Counted from the stretch's first letter, positions 44,408 to 53,148 are shown. The stretch is DNA of 64,000 bases from Actinokineospora alba (GCF_004362515.1 NZ_SNXU01000001.1:5084001-5148000), one strand, 5' to 3'. Notes: a model not told the origin generated them from the sequence alone. Program-made: numbers and translations.

Positions 44408-46618
44408 ATGGCCCCCACCGGCTACGAGCTCGGCCTCGGCCTGTCCGAGGAGCACTTGGCGCTCGCCGATTCCGTGCGCGGATTCGCCGACCGCCACCTC
44501 ACCGCCGACGTGCTGCGTGCCGCGGTGGACGCCAAAGCCGAGAGCCTGCCCCCGTTCTGGGGCGAGCTGGCAGGCCAAGGGCTGCTCGGCCTGCACGTTC
44601 CCGAGGAACACGGGGGTCAGGGCGCGGGCCTGCTGGAGCTGGCGGTCGCCCTGGAGGCGCTCGGCCGGGCCGCGCAGCCCGGCCCGCTGCTGCCGACCGT
44701 CCTCGCCTCGGCGTTGATGGTCGCCGCGGACGCCAAGGTCGGCGCCGAGTTGCTGCCCGGCTTGGCGGACGGGTCGCGCACCGCCGGTGTGGGGTTGGCC
44801 GATCCCCTCGATGGCCGCGAGACCGGCGACGGTCTCGTCGTGTCGGGCTCGACGGTAGGAGTGCTCGGCGGAGCGGTCGCCGACGTGCTCGTGCTGCCCG
44901 TGCGGCTCAGCTCTGGGGTGCGGTGGGTCGTGCTCGACAAGACCGACCTCAAGGTCCGTGAGCAGGACAGCATGGACGTGATCCGCCGCTGCGCACTCGT
45001 CGAGGCGACAGGCGTGGCGGTGCCCGCCGAGCGGGTGCTCGACGGCCTCACCGCCGAACGCGTCCGCTCGATCGCGGCGGTGCTGCTCGGCGCCGAAGCG
45101 GTGGGCATCGCCTCATGGTGCGTCTCGACCGCCGCCGAGTACGCCAAGGTGCGGGTCCAGTTCGGCAGGCCGATCGGCCAGTTCCAAGGCGTGAAACACA
45201 AGTGCGCGGCCATGGGCATCGAGCTGGAGCGCGCGCGGGCCGTCGTCTGGGACGCCGCGCGGGCGCTGGACTCCCAGGTTGAGCCCGCCGCCGCTGATTT
45301 CGCCGCCGCGGTGGCGGCCGTGGTCGCCCCCGACGCGGCCGTGCGCTGCGGCGCCGACTGCATCCAGGTCCTCGGCGGCATCGGCTTCACCTGGGAGCAC
45401 GACGCCCACCTGTACTACCGCCGCGCGCTGTCCCTGCGTGGACTCCTCGGCCGCAGCACGGAATGGGCCGACAGCGTCGCCCGGTCCGCGCTGAGCGGAG
45501 TCACCCGACCCGTCGCCATCGACCTGCCCGAGGGCAGCGAGGCGATCCGCGAATCGGTGCGCGCCGAACTGGCCGAGGTCGCCGTGCTCAGCGCTGAGGA
45601 CCAACTCGTCGCACTGGGCGACGGCGGTTGGGTGCAGCCGCACCTGCCCCGGCCCTACGGCCGCGCCGCCGGCCCGCTGGAACAGGTCGTCATCGGCGAG
45701 GAGATCAAGCGGGCGGGCATTCAGCTGCCTGAGCTGCTCATGGGCGGCTGGGCCGTCCCACCGATCGTCGCCTACGGCACCGAAGAGCAGAAGCAGCGGG
45801 TCGTCGTGCCCACCCTGCGCGGCGAGATCGTGTGGTGCCAGCTGTTCTCCGAGCCCGGCGCGGGATCGGACCTGGCCTCGCTGACGACGAAGGCCGAGCG
45901 GGTCGACGGCGGCTGGAAGATCAACGGCCAGAAGATCTGGACCACGGTGGCCCAGTTCTCCGACTGGGCGATGCTGATCGCCCGCACCGACCCGGCCGCG
46001 CCCAAGCACGAGGGCATCACGTACTTCATCCTCGACATGACCACCCCGGGTGTGACCGTGCGCCCGCTGCGCGAGGCCACCGGCTCGGCCCTGTTCAACG
46101 AGGTGTTCCTCGACGACGTGTTCGTGCCGGACGACTGCGTGGTCGGGGAGATCAACGACGGCTGGACGGTCGCCCGCGCAACCCTGTCCAGCGAACGGGT
46201 CGCCCTCGGCCGGGGCAACGCCTCCTACCCGACGCTCGCCGACCTCCTGCGGTTCGCCGCAGGCCGCGACCTCGACGCCACCGCGATCCATCGGATTGGG
46301 GAGTTCGTCTGCGAGAACCAGGTTCTTGATCTGCTCGGGGCTCGAACCGTGCTCAAGCAGCTTTCCGGTGCTGATGTGAGTACTACGTCCAGCGTGGGGA
46401 AGTTCCTGAGTATGCGGTTTGGGCAGCAGATTGCTGAGTTCTGCCTTGCTGAGCTTGGGGTTGCTGGGGTGGTGGCGGTGAAGGGGGAGCCGAGCGATAA
46501 GTGGATGGATCAGGTGATCGCTTGTCGGGCGATGACGATTTATGGTGGGACTACTGAGGTGCAGCTCAATGTGATTGGGGAGCGGATGCTTTCTTTGCCT
46601 CGGGATGCTGATCGCTGA
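44408..46618 (+). CDS. Double-length acyl-CoA dehydrogenase (FadE34-like)
   Basis: 736 residues, two acyl-CoA dehydrogenase units in one chain. The first (1-370) ends with an ACAD helix domain (VQVLGGIGFTWEHDAH-like segment) and the second (380-736) has the FAD motif WCQLFSEPGAGSDLASL and GGTTEVQLNVIGERML. This layout is known for FadE34/ChsE-type enzymes in sterol side-chain degradation. Catalyses the first oxidation of a bulky acyl-CoA. The last 350 bp shift to T-ending codons and G/T-rich coding strand, toward structured repeat C. Confidence 0.88.
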   Translation: MAPTGYELGLGLSEEHLALADSVRGFADRHLTADVLRAAVDAKAESLPPFWGELAGQGLLGLHVPEEHGGQGAGLLELAVALEALGRAAQPGPLLPTVLASALMVAADAKVGAELLPGLADGSRTAGVGLADPLDGRETGDGLVVSGSTVGVLGGAVADVLVLPVRLSSGVRWVVLDKTDLKVREQDSMDVIRRCALVEATGVAVPAERVLDGLTAERVRSIAAVLLGAEAVGIASWCVSTAAEYAKVRVQFGRPIGQFQGVKHKCAAMGIELERARAVVWDAARALDSQVEPAAADFAAAVAAVVAPDAAVRCGADCIQVLGGIGFTWEHDAHLYYRRALSLRGLLGRSTEWADSVARSALSGVTRPVAIDLPEGSEAIRESVRAELAEVAVLSAEDQLVALGDGGWVQPHLPRPYGRAAGPLEQVVIGEEIKRAGIQLPELLMGGWAVPPIVAYGTEEQKQRVVVPTLRGEIVWCQLFSEPGAGSDLASLTTKAERVDGGWKINGQKIWTTVAQFSDWAMLIARTDPAAPKHEGITYFILDMTTPGVTVRPLREATGSALFNEVFLDDVFVPDDCVVGEINDGWTVARATLSSERVALGRGNASYPTLADLLRFAAGRDLDATAIHRIGEFVCENQVLDLLGARTVLKQLSGADVSTTSSVGKFLSMRFGQQIAEFCLAELGVAGVVAVKGEPSDKWMDQVIACRAMTIYGGTTEVQLNVIGERMLSLPRDADR

Positions 46619-46672
46619 GCTGCTGCCTGGGTGCCTGTTTGGGGTTGCCTGCTGGCTGGTGAGTAAGTGGGT

Positions 46673-46840
46673 GCCTGTTTGGGTGGAGTGGTTTCTTTGG
46701 GGCCCCTACGAAGAAAGGCCCCTGTCGTGGGAAAGCGGGTGGGAAGCCTTCGGCCCCACGACCACGCGAGTTTAGGGGCCTTTCTTCTCCCCCAAAGAAA
46801 CCACTCCACCCAAACAGGCCGTTGGGTTGGCCCCTTGCGT
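46673..46840 (+). repeat. Structured repeat C (reads on plus strand)
   Basis: Outer arms 46673-46702 and 46790-46819 pair perfectly (30 bp, ends GCCTG/CAGGC); internal loop CCCCTAC on the left, TC on the right; second stem 46710-46722 with 46775-46787 (13 bp perfect); apical stem 46724-46731 with 46755-46762 (8 bp); unpaired CACGCGAGTTTA at 46763-46774; TTGCGT at 46835-46840. About 90% alike in the reverse complement to copy D. Confidence 0.82.
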
Positions 46841-46845
46841 TCGTG

Positions 46846-46905
46846 GGGCATGGGCATGGGCATGGGGCAACGGCCATGGGGCAACGGCATGGGCAACGGG
46901 CCTGG
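46846..46905 (+). repeat. GGGCAT microsatellite and related short repeats
   Basis: GGGCAT is repeated three times in tandem with one extended unit, followed by imperfect GGCAACGGCCATGG-type units. G-rich on the + strand. It lies just 3' of the TTGCGT box of repeat C. Confidence 0.8.
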
Positions 46906-46977
46906 GGGATGGGCCGTATTCACTGTGGACGGTTGGGGTGTCCTCGGCCTGTTCGGCGGAGGGGTGTTCGGGCTGGT

Positions 46978-47595
46978 TCAGGCGGTCTTGCGGGGTGCTC
47001 GTGGGCGGCGGGCTGAGGCGACCAGGTAGTCGGTGACCTGGTCGAGCACGGCGCGCGCTTTCTCGGTGTCGCGGTCGACGATCCAGTTCAGGGTGATGCC
47101 GTCGAGGGTGTTGTGCAGGAAGCGGGCGAGTATGGGGAGTGGGACGGTCCACTCCATCTTTGTCGCGGCGGCGATCGTCTCCAGGACGCTAGTCGCCACC
47201 AGTGCGTAGTTCTCGTACTGCTTGCGGGCGACCGTGGCCAGCGCGGGTTCGCGCAGCACGTACTGGGTCAGTTCGTAGGTGACCTGGTGTTCGCCGGGGT
47301 TGCTCTCCACGTGTGCCCAATACGCATCGACACTCGCTTTGACTGTGTCGCGCAGGTTTTTTCCCGCCTCGACGTGCTCGGTCGCAACGCGGGCGTTGCG
47401 TTGGTTGATCGCGTCGAGTACCTGCAGGAGCAGCGCTTCCTTGGAGTCGAAGCAGTAGTGGAAGAACCCGAGCCGCATGTCGGCCTCGGCGACGATCGCC
47501 CTGGTGGTCGCCTTCGCGACCCCGTCGCGCGCCATGACTCTGATGGCGGCCTCGACCAGCGCCGTGCGGCGTTCGTCGGCCGACATCCGAGTCAT
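46978..47595 (-). CDS. TetR family regulator
   Basis: 205 residues. HTH (TTRAIVAEADMRLGFFHYCFDSKEALL) near residues 28-55 and TetR_C6-like ligand domain (QVTYELTQYVLREPAL). Convergent with the FadE34-like gene; an SGNH hydrolase gene lies 37 bp upstream on the same strand. Target not clear; it may control the hydrolase. Confidence 0.83.
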   Translation of the reverse strand: MTRMSADERRTALVEAAIRVMARDGVAKATTRAIVAEADMRLGFFHYCFDSKEALLLQVLDAINQRNARVATEHVEAGKNLRDTVKASVDAYWAHVESNPGEHQVTYELTQYVLREPALATVARKQYENYALVATSVLETIAAATKMEWTVPLPILARFLHNTLDGITLNWIVDRDTEKARAVLDQVTDYLVASARRPRAPRKTA

Positions 47596-47632
47596 GGCGC
47601 GTGTGCTCCTTCTCCAGCGGTACCCGCCAAAG

Positions 47633-48556
47633 TTACCCGCGGAGCTTCCCGAGCACCGTCTGCGCCTGCGCCCGTGCGCCCGCCGAGTTCGGGTGGAACG
47701 GCACCGCGAGCGCGACCCCGTTGAGCGACAACGGGATCAGGCCCTCCACATACCGGGTGAACGGGCCCTGGCACACGTCCCGGCCGATGGTCGGGGTGTA
47801 GGTGTCCACCAGCTCGGCGCCGGTTACGGCCGCCGCGTCGCGCAGGGCGGCGTTCAGTTCGCGGAGCTTGGCGGAGAGCCACTCCATGTCCTGGGTGAGC
47901 ACCGGCACCACGGGCCAGCAGCCGCCGGTCTCCGGTAGGCCCGCCAGGTAGTTGACCACCAGGACACGCGCCTTGGGGGAGCGGTGCTTGATCTGGCGCA
48001 GCGACGTGATCACCTTCTGCTTCGCGACGCGGATGTTCTCCGACATCCGGTCGACGCCGCCGACGACCCAGCTCTGCTTGCAGTAGCTGCCCAGCGGTGC
48101 GGGCAGCGGCAGGAGTGGTGGCAGCAGATTGAGACAGCCAACCGCCGCCCCCGCCAGGCCCGCGTCGTTGCCGCCGATCCCCACCGTCACCAGGTCCGTC
48201 GACGCGGTGAGCCGGTCGAACTGGGGCGGGTTCGTGCCGCCGAGCGGCAGGCCGGTCTGTGGGTTCGCGAAGTGCTCCGTGGTCGCCGAGCCGCAGCTCG
48301 CGTCCCGGAAGGTCGCGACCCCGATGGCCGTCGCGACGAGTTTCGGGTAGTTCACGGCCGACTGGGCGCAGTCGATGGGGGCGTGTTCGGCCGTGGGCGG
48401 TCCGATCAGGACGACGTCCGCCGTCCACGAGTCGCCGAGGGCCACGTATTCCCGGTAAGTCGGAGCCGCCGCCGCGTTCGGCGCGAGGGTGGCGAGGACG
48501 GCCGTGGCGGTGGCGACGGCGGCGAGCGTTCGGCGACTCGTCAAGGGGCACCTCAT
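47633..48556 (-). CDS. Secreted SGNH/GDSL hydrolase
   Basis: 307 residues. Signal peptide (TATAVLATLAPNAAAAP), Ser in ALGDSWTAD, Asn in GIGGNDAGL, His in FHPNSAGAR, several cysteines. Related to the enzyme at 19599, with the same TYREYVALGDS start to the mature protein; not coupled to a hexosaminidase here. Start ATG 48556 has no clear ribosome site. Confidence 0.84.
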   Translation of the reverse strand: MRCPLTSRRTLAAVATATAVLATLAPNAAAAPTYREYVALGDSWTADVVLIGPPTAEHAPIDCAQSAVNYPKLVATAIGVATFRDASCGSATTEHFANPQTGLPLGGTNPPQFDRLTASTDLVTVGIGGNDAGLAGAAVGCLNLLPPLLPLPAPLGSYCKQSWVVGGVDRMSENIRVAKQKVITSLRQIKHRSPKARVLVVNYLAGLPETGGCWPVVPVLTQDMEWLSAKLRELNAALRDAAAVTGAELVDTYTPTIGRDVCQGPFTRYVEGLIPLSLNGVALAVPFHPNSAGARAQAQTVLGKLRG

Positions 48557-48615
48557 CGGATCATGGATTTGGTCGGGCGACCAAGTCGACGGTCGGTCAA
48601 GTGTCATCGAGCGTT

Positions 48616-48675
48616 CGCCGACGCACAATGACCCATTCGGACTAATGTGAGGCTGTTTCAGATATTGCGTCGGCG
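48616..48675. promoter_or_regulatory. Long-spaced inverted repeat in divergent region
   Basis: CGCCGACGCA at 48616-48625 and its exact reverse complement TGCGTCGGCG at 48666-48675, 40 nt apart, in the 208-bp region between the SGNH hydrolase and XRE regulator starts. Possible looped operator or chance. Confidence 0.4.
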
Positions 48676-48764
48676 GCTCTGAAGTGCGGGTGTGGCGACG
48701 GCGTCCGGTTAATCTGGCTGGGCGCAGGTGGACCGTTCCGTCCGCGGCGGACCAGGGAGGCGTT

Positions 48765-49379
48765 GTGGGGCGAGAGAGTGCCGGGGCGGTGCTGGGCGCG
48801 AACATCCGCGCGTTGCGGACGGAGATGGGCCTGTCGCTGTCGGAACTGGCGCGGCGCTCGGAGATCGCGAAGGGCACGCTCTCGCAGCTGGAGAACGGCG
48901 CGGGCAACCCGACCATCGACACGGTGTTCAGTCTTTCGAACGCGCTGCGGGTTCCGGTCTCGTCTCTGCTGACCGAGCAGTCCAAGCCCGGGGTCGTGCT
49001 GGTCCGCTCGGCCGGGCTCGACGTGCTCAGCAGCAACGCGGTCGACCTGCGGCTGCTGCGCAGGCTGGACCTGGTCGAGACGGTGATGGAGGTCTACGAC
49101 CAGCGGGTGCGCCCCGGCGAGGTGCAGCAGTCCGCCGGACACCCCGGTTACGAGCACGTCGTGGTCACCTCAGGCGTGCTCCGGGTCGGTCCGGTCGCCG
49201 AGCCGTACGTGCTCGAACCCGGGGACTACGTGTGTTTCCCGGGCCATCTCCCGCACCTGTACGAGACGGTCGAGGGGCCGGTGACCTCCGTGCTGATGCT
49301 GCAGTACCCGGTGGACGCCGGGACCACCCCGATGGCCGGTTCCTGCGCGGTGTCGAACGCCGCCCGACCTCAGGGTTGA
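48765..49379 (+). CDS. XRE family regulator with cupin domain
   Basis: 204 residues. HTH at about 12-66 (LSLSELARRSEIAKGTLSQLENG) and a C-terminal cupin (HPGYEHVVVTSGVLRVG, PGDYVCFPGHLPHLYE). GTG start chosen with GGGAGG 4 nt upstream. Regulators of this type control amino-acid catabolic operons. It precedes the hydroxyproline operon on the same strand, so it probably represses it, with 4-hydroxyproline or a product as ligand. Confidence 0.83.
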   Translation: MGRESAGAVLGANIRALRTEMGLSLSELARRSEIAKGTLSQLENGAGNPTIDTVFSLSNALRVPVSSLLTEQSKPGVVLVRSAGLDVLSSNAVDLRLLRRLDLVETVMEVYDQRVRPGEVQQSAGHPGYEHVVVTSGVLRVGPVAEPYVLEPGDYVCFPGHLPHLYETVEGPVTSVLMLQYPVDAGTTPMAGSCAVSNAARPQG

Positions 49380-49411
49380 CGTTCAGCGCTTTGAGCCCTA
49401 ACGTCCCCGGT

Positions 49412-49427
49412 GTTCACTTTAATGAAC
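49412..49427. promoter_or_regulatory. Candidate operator of hydroxyproline operon
   Basis: GTTCA-N6-TGAAC (arms perfect), 25 bp before the first catabolic gene and 33 bp after the XRE regulator stop. A fit for a small HTH dimer. Confidence 0.45.
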
Positions 49428-49451
49428 GCTGGAGGCTTGGAGGCGGTGAGC

Positions 49452-50621
49452 GTGTACCCGGACGTGGTGGTGGTGGGCGCCGGTGTCATCGGCGCCGCCT
49501 GCGCGCACGCGCTGACCGTCGCCGGTGTCCGGGTGACGGTGCTCGACCGCGGCGCACCGGCCTCGGCCACGACCGCGTCCGGTGAGGGCAACGTCCTGGT
49601 GTCGGACAAGGCACCTGGCCCGGAACTCGACCTCGCTGTGGCGTCTCGACTGCGCTGGCCGTCGCTGATCGAGTCGCTGCGCGAGGATCTGGGTGCGGGT
49701 GCGGAGATCGAGTGGGAGGCCAAGGGCGGTCTCGTCGTCGCCACCACCGAGGCCGCCGCCCGGCCCCTGCTGGACTTCGCCGCCGCCCAGCGGTCCGTCG
49801 GGGTGGACGCCCGGGAGATACCGGCCGAGCGGGCCCGCGACTTCGAACCCCACCTGACCCGCGCGGTCACCGCCGCCGTGCACTATCCGCAGGACGCGCA
49901 ACTGCAACCGGTCCTGGCCGCGTGCGCGCTGCTCGCGGCCGTCCGCGAGCGCGGCGGCACGGTGCGTTCGGGGGTTACGGTGTCCGGAGTGGACACCGAC
50001 GCCACCGGCCGCGTCCGCGCCGTGCGCACCTCCGACGGCGAGGTCGCGTGCGGTGCCGTCATCAACGCCTGCGGCCCGTGGTCCGGTGCCTTCTCCGCCG
50101 CCGCGGGCGCCCCCATCGCCATCCTGCCCAGGCGCGGGATAGTCCTGGTCACCGCCGCGCTGCCACCCACCATCCGGCACAAGGTGTACGACGCCGACTA
50201 CGTCGGCGCGGTCGCCAGCGGCGACGCCGACCTGCAGACCTCCAGCGTGGTCGAGTCGACCCCCGCGGGCCCGGTCCTGATCGGCTCAAGCAGGCAGCGG
50301 GTGGGTTTCACCGACCACCTGGAGGTCAAGGTCCTGCGCGAACTCGCCCGCAAGGCGGTGGCGCTGTTCCCGATCCTCGCCGACGTGCCGGTGATGCGCG
50401 CCTACGGCGGTTTCCGTCCCTACGCTCCCGACCACCTCCCGGTGATCGGCCCGGACCCGCGGGTCCCCGGCCTCTGGCACGCCACCGGCCACGAGGGCGC
50501 GGGCATCGGTCTGGCCGCCGCGACGGGCCGGTTGCTGGCCGAGCTGCTGACCGGTGCCGAGCCACACCTCGACCCGACACCGTTCCGAGTGGACCGCCCG
50601 GCGCTCATGGAGGCGGCGTGA
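49452..50621 (+). CDS. D-amino-acid/D-hydroxyproline dehydrogenase, FAD subunit
   Basis: 389 residues, DAO/DadA-like. FAD motif VVVVGAGVIGAACAHAL and C-terminal TGHEGAGIGLAAATG. In this operon it would oxidise cis-4-hydroxy-D-proline made by the epimerase. GTG at 49452 chosen because GGAGG is 8 nt upstream. The stop overlaps the ferredoxin-like gene (GTGA). Confidence 0.85.
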   Translation: MYPDVVVVGAGVIGAACAHALTVAGVRVTVLDRGAPASATTASGEGNVLVSDKAPGPELDLAVASRLRWPSLIESLREDLGAGAEIEWEAKGGLVVATTEAAARPLLDFAAAQRSVGVDAREIPAERARDFEPHLTRAVTAAVHYPQDAQLQPVLAACALLAAVRERGGTVRSGVTVSGVDTDATGRVRAVRTSDGEVACGAVINACGPWSGAFSAAAGAPIAILPRRGIVLVTAALPPTIRHKVYDADYVGAVASGDADLQTSSVVESTPAGPVLIGSSRQRVGFTDHLEVKVLRELARKAVALFPILADVPVMRAYGGFRPYAPDHLPVIGPDPRVPGLWHATGHEGAGIGLAAATGRLLAELLTGAEPHLDPTPFRVDRPALMEAA

Positions 50622-50884
50622 ACGTCACCGTCGACGGCGTGGCCCAGCCCGCCCGCCCCGGCCAGACCGTGGCCGCGCTCCTCATCGCCGCGGGGCAGGT
50701 GTCCTGGCGGGACACCAGAACCGGTGGCAAACCGCGCGGCCTGTTCTGCGGCATCGGTGTGTGCTTCGACTGCCTGGTCGTGGTCAACGGCATCCCCGAC
50801 GTCCGTGCCTGCCAGCGCGTCGTCGCTGACGGGGATGAGATCCGCACCCAGCACGGTGCCGAGTTGCCGGAGGCACGGTCATGA
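50618..50884 (+). CDS. [2Fe-2S] small subunit of hydroxyproline dehydrogenase
   Basis: 88 residues with ferredoxin-like ligands C44, C49, C52 and C65 (FCGIGVCFDC and ACQ). Resembles the small subunit of heteromeric sarcosine- or hydroxyproline-type dehydrogenases. Couples electrons from the FAD subunit. Overlaps both neighbours. Confidence 0.85.
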   Translation: MNVTVDGVAQPARPGQTVAALLIAAGQVSWRDTRTGGKPRGLFCGIGVCFDCLVVVNGIPDVRACQRVVADGDEIRTQHGAELPEARS

Positions 50885-52230
50885 CCAGACGTGTCGTGGT
50901 CGTCGGCGCCGGGCCCGCGGGCATCAATGCCGCGCTCGCCGCCGCCGACGCGGGCGCCGAGGTCACCCTGGTGGACTCCGCGCCCACTGTCGGCGGGCAG
51001 TTCCACCGCCAGCCCGCGGGCGCGGGACCGGACAAGGTTCCCGGCGGCACCAGGCTTGTCGAGCACCCGAACGTCCGCCTGCTCGCCGACACCGTCGTCT
51101 GGGCTATCGAGCCGCTCAGCGACGGACATCGAGTCCACGTGCGCACGGGCCAAGCCGACGGACCCGGACGCCGCGGCGAGACCCTGACCGCCGACGCCCT
51201 CGTCCTGGCCACCGGCGCCTACGACCGTGCCCTGCCGTTCCCCGGCTGGGACCTTCCCGGCGTCGTCACCGCGGGCGCCGCCCAAGCCCTCGCGAAGGGA
51301 CAAGGGGTCGCGATCGGCAAGCGGGTGGTCGTCGCGGGCACCGGCCCCTTCCTGCTGCCGGTCGCGCAATCCCTGACCGCTGTCGGCGCCCAAGTCGTGG
51401 AAGTCCTGGAGGCGAACGGCGGCCTCCGCGGCTGGACGCCGTCCGCTCTCTTCGCGGGCCGCGGCAAGCTCGCGGAACTGGCCGGATACGCCCGACTGCT
51501 CGCCACGCACCGCATTCCCTACCGGACCAGGCGCACGGTGATCGCCGCCCACGGTGAGGACCGGGTCACCGAGGTGACCACCGCCGCCCTCGACCGCGAG
51601 TGGGGGATCCGGCCGGGGACCGAGCGCCGCGTTCCCGTCGACGCGGTCTGCGTGGGGTTCGGCTTCACACCGCAACTCGAACTCGCGGTCTCCGCGCGCT
51701 GCCGCCTTATCGACGGGTTCGTCGAGGTGACGCCCAGCCAGGAGACCTCCGTTCCCGGCGTGTTCGCCGCGGGCGAGCTGACCGGCATCGGCGGCGCCGA
51801 CCTCGCCGCGGCCGAAGGCGCCATCGCGGGCGCGGCGGCGGCGGGCAGACCGATTCCCGAAGCGGCACTGCGGAAAGCGCGCCGAGGCCGGACGTTCGCC
51901 GCCGGGCTGGCCGACGCCTACCCGGTCCCTCCGGGCTGGCGGACCTGGCCCGCCGACGACACCTTGGTCTGCCGGTGCGAGGAGGTCACCCTCGCCGCGC
52001 TGCGCACGGCCGCACGGGAGCGCGCCGCGCTCGGTGTGCGGTCGCTCAAGCTGACCAGCCGCGTGGGCCTTGGCCTGTGCCAGGGCCGCGTCTGCGGACG
52101 CAACGCCGCCGAACTCGCCGCCGGGTTCACTGGCGGCCACTACGACCCCGCCGACACGGCCAGACGGCCGATCGCGGCACCACTGCGCCTCGGCGAACTC
52201 GCCGAGGACCCCGATAAGGAGAAGACGTGA
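50881..52230 (+). CDS. Pyridine-nucleotide-type FAD subunit with BFD-like Fe-S domain
   Basis: 449 residues. Two Rossmann motifs (VVVGAGPAGINAALAA and VVVAGTGPF) and a C-terminal BFD-like [2Fe-2S] region (CRCEEVTL and GLCQGRVC). HcnB/SoxA-like alpha subunit that completes the three-subunit dehydrogenase with the two preceding products. GTG-led next gene overlaps its stop. Confidence 0.86.
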   Translation: MTRRVVVVGAGPAGINAALAAADAGAEVTLVDSAPTVGGQFHRQPAGAGPDKVPGGTRLVEHPNVRLLADTVVWAIEPLSDGHRVHVRTGQADGPGRRGETLTADALVLATGAYDRALPFPGWDLPGVVTAGAAQALAKGQGVAIGKRVVVAGTGPFLLPVAQSLTAVGAQVVEVLEANGGLRGWTPSALFAGRGKLAELAGYARLLATHRIPYRTRRTVIAAHGEDRVTEVTTAALDREWGIRPGTERRVPVDAVCVGFGFTPQLELAVSARCRLIDGFVEVTPSQETSVPGVFAAGELTGIGGADLAAAEGAIAGAAAAGRPIPEAALRKARRGRTFAAGLADAYPVPPGWRTWPADDTLVCRCEEVTLAALRTAARERAALGVRSLKLTSRVGLGLCQGRVCGRNAAELAAGFTGGHYDPADTARRPIAAPLRLGELAEDPDKEKT

Positions 52231-53147
52231 CCCAGGAACGGCTCGACGGCGTGATCGTCGCCACCGCGCTGCCCTACGCCGAAGACCCGAAGGCGCCCGC
52301 GGGCCTGCGCCCGGACCTCGACCGCTACGCCGAGCACTGCCAGTGGCTGGTGGCCAACGGCTGCCGCGGCGTCGGGCCGAACGGCTCCCTCGGCGAGTAC
52401 TCCTCGCTGACCGACGACGAGCGCAGGCAGGTCGCCCGCACCGCGATCGAGGCGGTCAAGGGCACGGGCATCGTCGTGGTCGGCGTGCACGGCGCGGGCG
52501 CCCACCAGGCGCGGCAATGGGCCGAGTTGGCCGCCGAGGACGGCGCCGACGGCGTGCTCTGCCTGCCGCCCACCATGTACCGGGCCAACCACGGCGAGGT
52601 GATCCACCACTTCACGGAGGTGGCCAAGGCCGGGCTGCCGATCATGGTCTACAACAACCCGATCGACACCAAGGTCGACCTCACCCCCGAGCTGGTCGCC
52701 GAGATCGCCCAGATCGACAACGTGGTCGCGGTCAAGGAGTTCTCCGGCGACGTGCGCCGGGTGCTGGAGATCCGCGAGGCCGCCGACATCGCGGTGATCG
52801 CCGGGGCCGACGACGTCGTCCTGGAGAGCCTGCTGATGGGCGCGACCGGCTGGTTCGCCGGGTTCCCGAACGTCTTCCCCGCCGAGTCCGCCCGCCTCTA
52901 CTCCCTTGCCATGGAAGGCAAACTGGCCGAGGCGCGGGCGCTCTACGAGCCGCTCGTGGCCGCGTTCCGGTGGGACTCGCGCACCGAGTTCGTCCAGTCG
53001 ATCAAGTTCGGCATGGACGTCGTCGGCCGGTTCGGCGGACCGTGCCGCCCGCCGCGCGGCCCGCTGGCCGACGAGCAGCGCGCCCAGTTGGAGCGGGACA
53101 TGCGCAAGGCCGTCGACTACCTCCGCGCGAACCCCGTGGCGGCGTGA
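52227..53147 (+). CDS. DapA-family deaminase (pyrroline-4-hydroxy-2-carboxylate)
   Basis: 306 residues, dihydrodipicolinate-synthase fold. Schiff-base Lys in VAVKEFSGD, Tyr in MVYNNPID, GXXGE-type NGSLGEYS. In hydroxyproline operons such a protein converts pyrroline-4-hydroxy-2-carboxylate to 2-oxoglutarate semialdehyde; assignment by neighbourhood. Next gene starts 1 nt after its stop. Confidence 0.84.
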   Translation: MTQERLDGVIVATALPYAEDPKAPAGLRPDLDRYAEHCQWLVANGCRGVGPNGSLGEYSSLTDDERRQVARTAIEAVKGTGIVVVGVHGAGAHQARQWAELAAEDGADGVLCLPPTMYRANHGEVIHHFTEVAKAGLPIMVYNNPIDTKVDLTPELVAEIAQIDNVVAVKEFSGDVRRVLEIREAADIAVIAGADDVVLESLLMGATGWFAGFPNVFPAESARLYSLAMEGKLAEARALYEPLVAAFRWDSRTEFVQSIKFGMDVVGRFGGPCRPPRGPLADEQRAQLERDMRKAVDYLRANPVAA

Positions 53148-53148
53148 C

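Larger units (their letters stand above)
46619..46977. other. 359-bp intergenic region
   Basis: Between the convergent FadE34-like and TetR genes. No gene seen. Contains a duplicated GGGTGCCTGTTTGGG (46629-46643 and 46670-46684), structured repeat C, and a G-rich microsatellite (GGGCAT repeats at 46846-46866, then GGCAACGGC/CATGG units to about 46905). Confidence 0.7.

Noticed and set aside
46575..47029. Several short frames over repeat C
   Set aside because: They translate the palindrome and the G-rich microsatellite; the same peptides occur reversed over repeat D, as expected from repeats rather than genes.
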